From: Blautia sp.
GTDB taxonomy: Bacteria > Bacillota > Clostridia > Lachnospirales > Lachnospiraceae
Direction: 5' to 3'
NCBI GenBank assembly: GCA_022769545.1
Contig: JALEJS010000033.1
Location: 23,911 to 87,910, forward strand
Length of the DNA stretch: 64,000 bases
Below, one piece after another: positions 62,737 to 64,000 of the stretch (its first letter is position 1; each line of letters opens with the position of its first letter). The position numbers were made by a program, and so were the translations under genes. The notes beneath the pieces were generated by a model. The model made no database searches. It was not told the DNA's origin and saw nothing but the letters and a program-made list of their open reading frames with translations.

Positions 62737-64000
62737 CTATTTCCGAGTGTTCGCCCTCATATGGGCTGCCACTGCCATCCAGCCATTCTCCCCGCAGATT
62801 CCATCCTGCGTCTGCTTGGTGTTCTTCTGGAATTCTTTGAACGCTTTCACATCCTTCTCGTTCCAGGTACCGGTTATCGGTGTTCCAAGCATCGTCTGCA
62901 GCATCTTCACGGCAACACCGGTGCAGCCCGTTTCGATTACCGGCAGCTGCAGGGCAAGCGGGTCTGTTGTGCTGCAGGTTTTTGTGGATTTCGCTTCTGC
63001 CGGATATACCTGCTTTCCGTTCCAGTCGTAGATCACGTAGCCATTTTTCCAATCTTTCTTGGCGTTCTCCAGGCTCTTATATGCTCCGATCTGGCTGGAG
63101 CTATCTTCCCAGGACTTCCGGATGCGGTAATACTTATCAACCGCCAGTGATTCCGATCCTCCGGCGATCAGGCTCTTAAACCGGTTCCAATCATTCTTTG
63201 CCCGGATGGCAGATGGACAGTTCTTATTACATACATCGTAGTGCTGCACGACCCGTTCTGCCGGAATGCCAAACTGCTTCATCAGCTGCCTGCAGACCTG
63301 GACTGTATTCTGGAATGCCTGTTCGTAATTATACCCGGCATTCACACACATTTCGATGCCAATCGAGTTCCGGTTATTGACGATGCCGAAGAGCCGGCCG
63401 CCATAGTTTACGCCTACATGCCATGCTCCGCGATCGTACGGCATTGCCTGGTATGCTTCTCTATCATCTACATAGATATGCGCGGACATCCCGGAAAAAT
63501 TTCCGTCGTGCTGCGCTTTGGCGTGGGCTTTTGCATTGGCGCCTGCATTGTAGTTATCCGTATTATGAATTACTATGTACAGCGGCACCTGCCCGGCGTA
63601 GCTGTTGTTGTTGCTGATGTAACTGGTATTGATGTTCATGCTTCCCTCCTTTTCTCCCGGCATCGCCAGGATTGCATTCAAAATATTGATGATTTTCGAT
63701 CCATACCCGGCACCGGCCGCCCAGCCTGCGCCGATAGGATTCTCCTGAATTCCAAGATGCTCTACATACGGTGCGCTGCCCCTTTTTACATAGGTGAAGC
63801 GCGGATCCACGCAAGTCTGATTCAGCTTCTGGTCAGATGCATAGGCTTTCAGGTGCTGTATCTGTGCCCGGATGCCAAGCTGCGGTGTCTCCCAGGAATT
63901 TCCCTTCATGCCGTTTTTCGTAACGCCGATACCGGCAAAGTTGTTCTGATCCAGGGTAACTGCAGATCCGGAGAACGTGAAATTTCCGGTTTCCAGGCAG
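62737..64000 (-). CDS. Phage-type endolysin: glucosaminidase end fused to N-acetylmuramoyl-L-alanine amidase (5' end outside window)
   Basis: The reading frame is open past the right edge, so the N-terminus is missing. First part in the window: NNFAGIGVTKNG and NSWETPQLGIRAQIQHLKAYA, the end of a glucosaminidase domain. From 63639 on comes an Amidase_2 domain (YIVIHNTDNYNAG, SAHIYVDDREAYQAMPYDRGAWHVG, NSIGIEMCVNAG, QHYDVCNKNCPSAIR with the zinc ligands), then a linker (about 60 residues) and a C-terminal peptidoglycan-binding domain with TGCTGVAVKMLQTMLG. The amidase ATG has its own AGGAGG, so a shorter protein is likely made as well. It cuts the peptidoglycan of the host. Confidence 0.88.
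   Translation of the reverse strand, partial: CLETGNFTFSGSAVTLDQNNFAGIGVTKNGMKGNSWETPQLGIRAQIQHLKAYASDQKLNQTCVDPRFTYVKRGSAPYVEHLGIQENPIGAGWAAGAGYGSKIINILNAILAMPGEKEGSMNINTSYISNNNSYAGQVPLYIVIHNTDNYNAGANAKAHAKAQHDGNFSGMSAHIYVDDREAYQAMPYDRGAWHVGVNYGGRLFGIVNNRNSIGIEMCVNAGYNYEQAFQNTVQVCRQLMKQFGIPAERVVQHYDVCNKNCPSAIRAKNDWNRFKSLIAGGSESLAVDKYYRIRKSWEDSSSQIGAYKSLENAKKDWKNGYVIYDWNGKQVYPAEAKSTKTCSTTDPLALQLPVIETGCTGVAVKMLQTMLGTPITGTWNEKDVKAFKEFQKNTKQTQDGICGENGWMAVAAHMRANTRK

Noticed and set aside
62696..63052. Minus-strand frame of 118 codons overlapping the endolysin
   Set aside because: Most of it is a shadow of the endolysin gene; only its tail looks protein-like, reported as a weak finding.

Overview
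The window looks like the chromosome of a gut-type member of the Clostridia, most likely a Lachnospiraceae of the Blautia/Ruminococcus kind. This is an inference from gene content: a Gram-positive PurF with iron-sulfur cysteines, type I plus type III glutamine synthetases, an ANTAR regulator beside glnA, GatCAB with an archaeal-type AspRS, a GGGtGRT/IscU-like pair, and promoters with strong TTGACA/TATAAT boxes. I see no rRNA and no CRISPR array. One tRNA (Thr, anticodon CGT) is present.

Region 1 (1-22 kb) is a glutamine and nitrogen block. In order along the window it carries gatA (cut by the window edge), gatC, an archaeal-type aspS, an ANTAR-domain antiterminator, glnA (GSI), gltD, gltB, pyrG, purF, glnN (GSIII, divergent from purF) and amtB fused to a PII domain. 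A TRIC-like membrane protein and two tandem secreted SGNH hydrolases sit between glnN and amtB. Leaders of aspS, glnA, pyrG, purF, glnN and amtB, and of a distant amino-acid ABC operon at 50 kb, each carry a small hairpin with a six-base loop having A at position 1 and G at position 4. The loop overlaps the 5' arm of an intrinsic terminator. The stems differ in sequence but keep pairing. This is the expected shape of ANTAR-controlled attenuators, and I regard it as the main discovery: a glutamine regulon probably run by the ANTAR protein encoded in the same block.

Region 2 (22-40 kb) is mixed housekeeping and surface genes: a MATE exporter, an ABC-F ATPase, a small secreted protein, an IscU-like scaffold with its GGGtGRT partner, a TraX-like membrane protein, a large secreted VWA/Big_2 protein, a formate/nitrite channel, a GlmU-like beta-helix acyltransferase, topB, asd, argH and queH.

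Region 3 (40-50 kb) has an ABC ATPase/permease pair with no binding protein, a MerR regulator fused to a methyltransferase, then rfbA-rfbB-rfbD (dTDP-sugar synthesis without rfbC) and a homocysteine methyltransferase-like gene. Just upstream of rfbA is a promoter with a 19-bp spacer holding a perfect 9-bp dyad, the hallmark of MerR-type control. A cytidylate kinase-like gene and a polar amino-acid ABC operon follow on the minus strand.

Region 4 (50-62 kb) has a DUF362 ferredoxin-like protein, ptsI, and two back-to-back polyamine-type ABC systems. The first holds a permease fused to its own binding protein plus a separate binding protein. A PfkB sugar kinase follows.

Region 5 (62.3-64 kb) has the tRNA-Thr, transcribed towards a phage-type lysis gene that leaves the window at its 5' end. 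This suggests a prophage or remnant joined near the tRNA.
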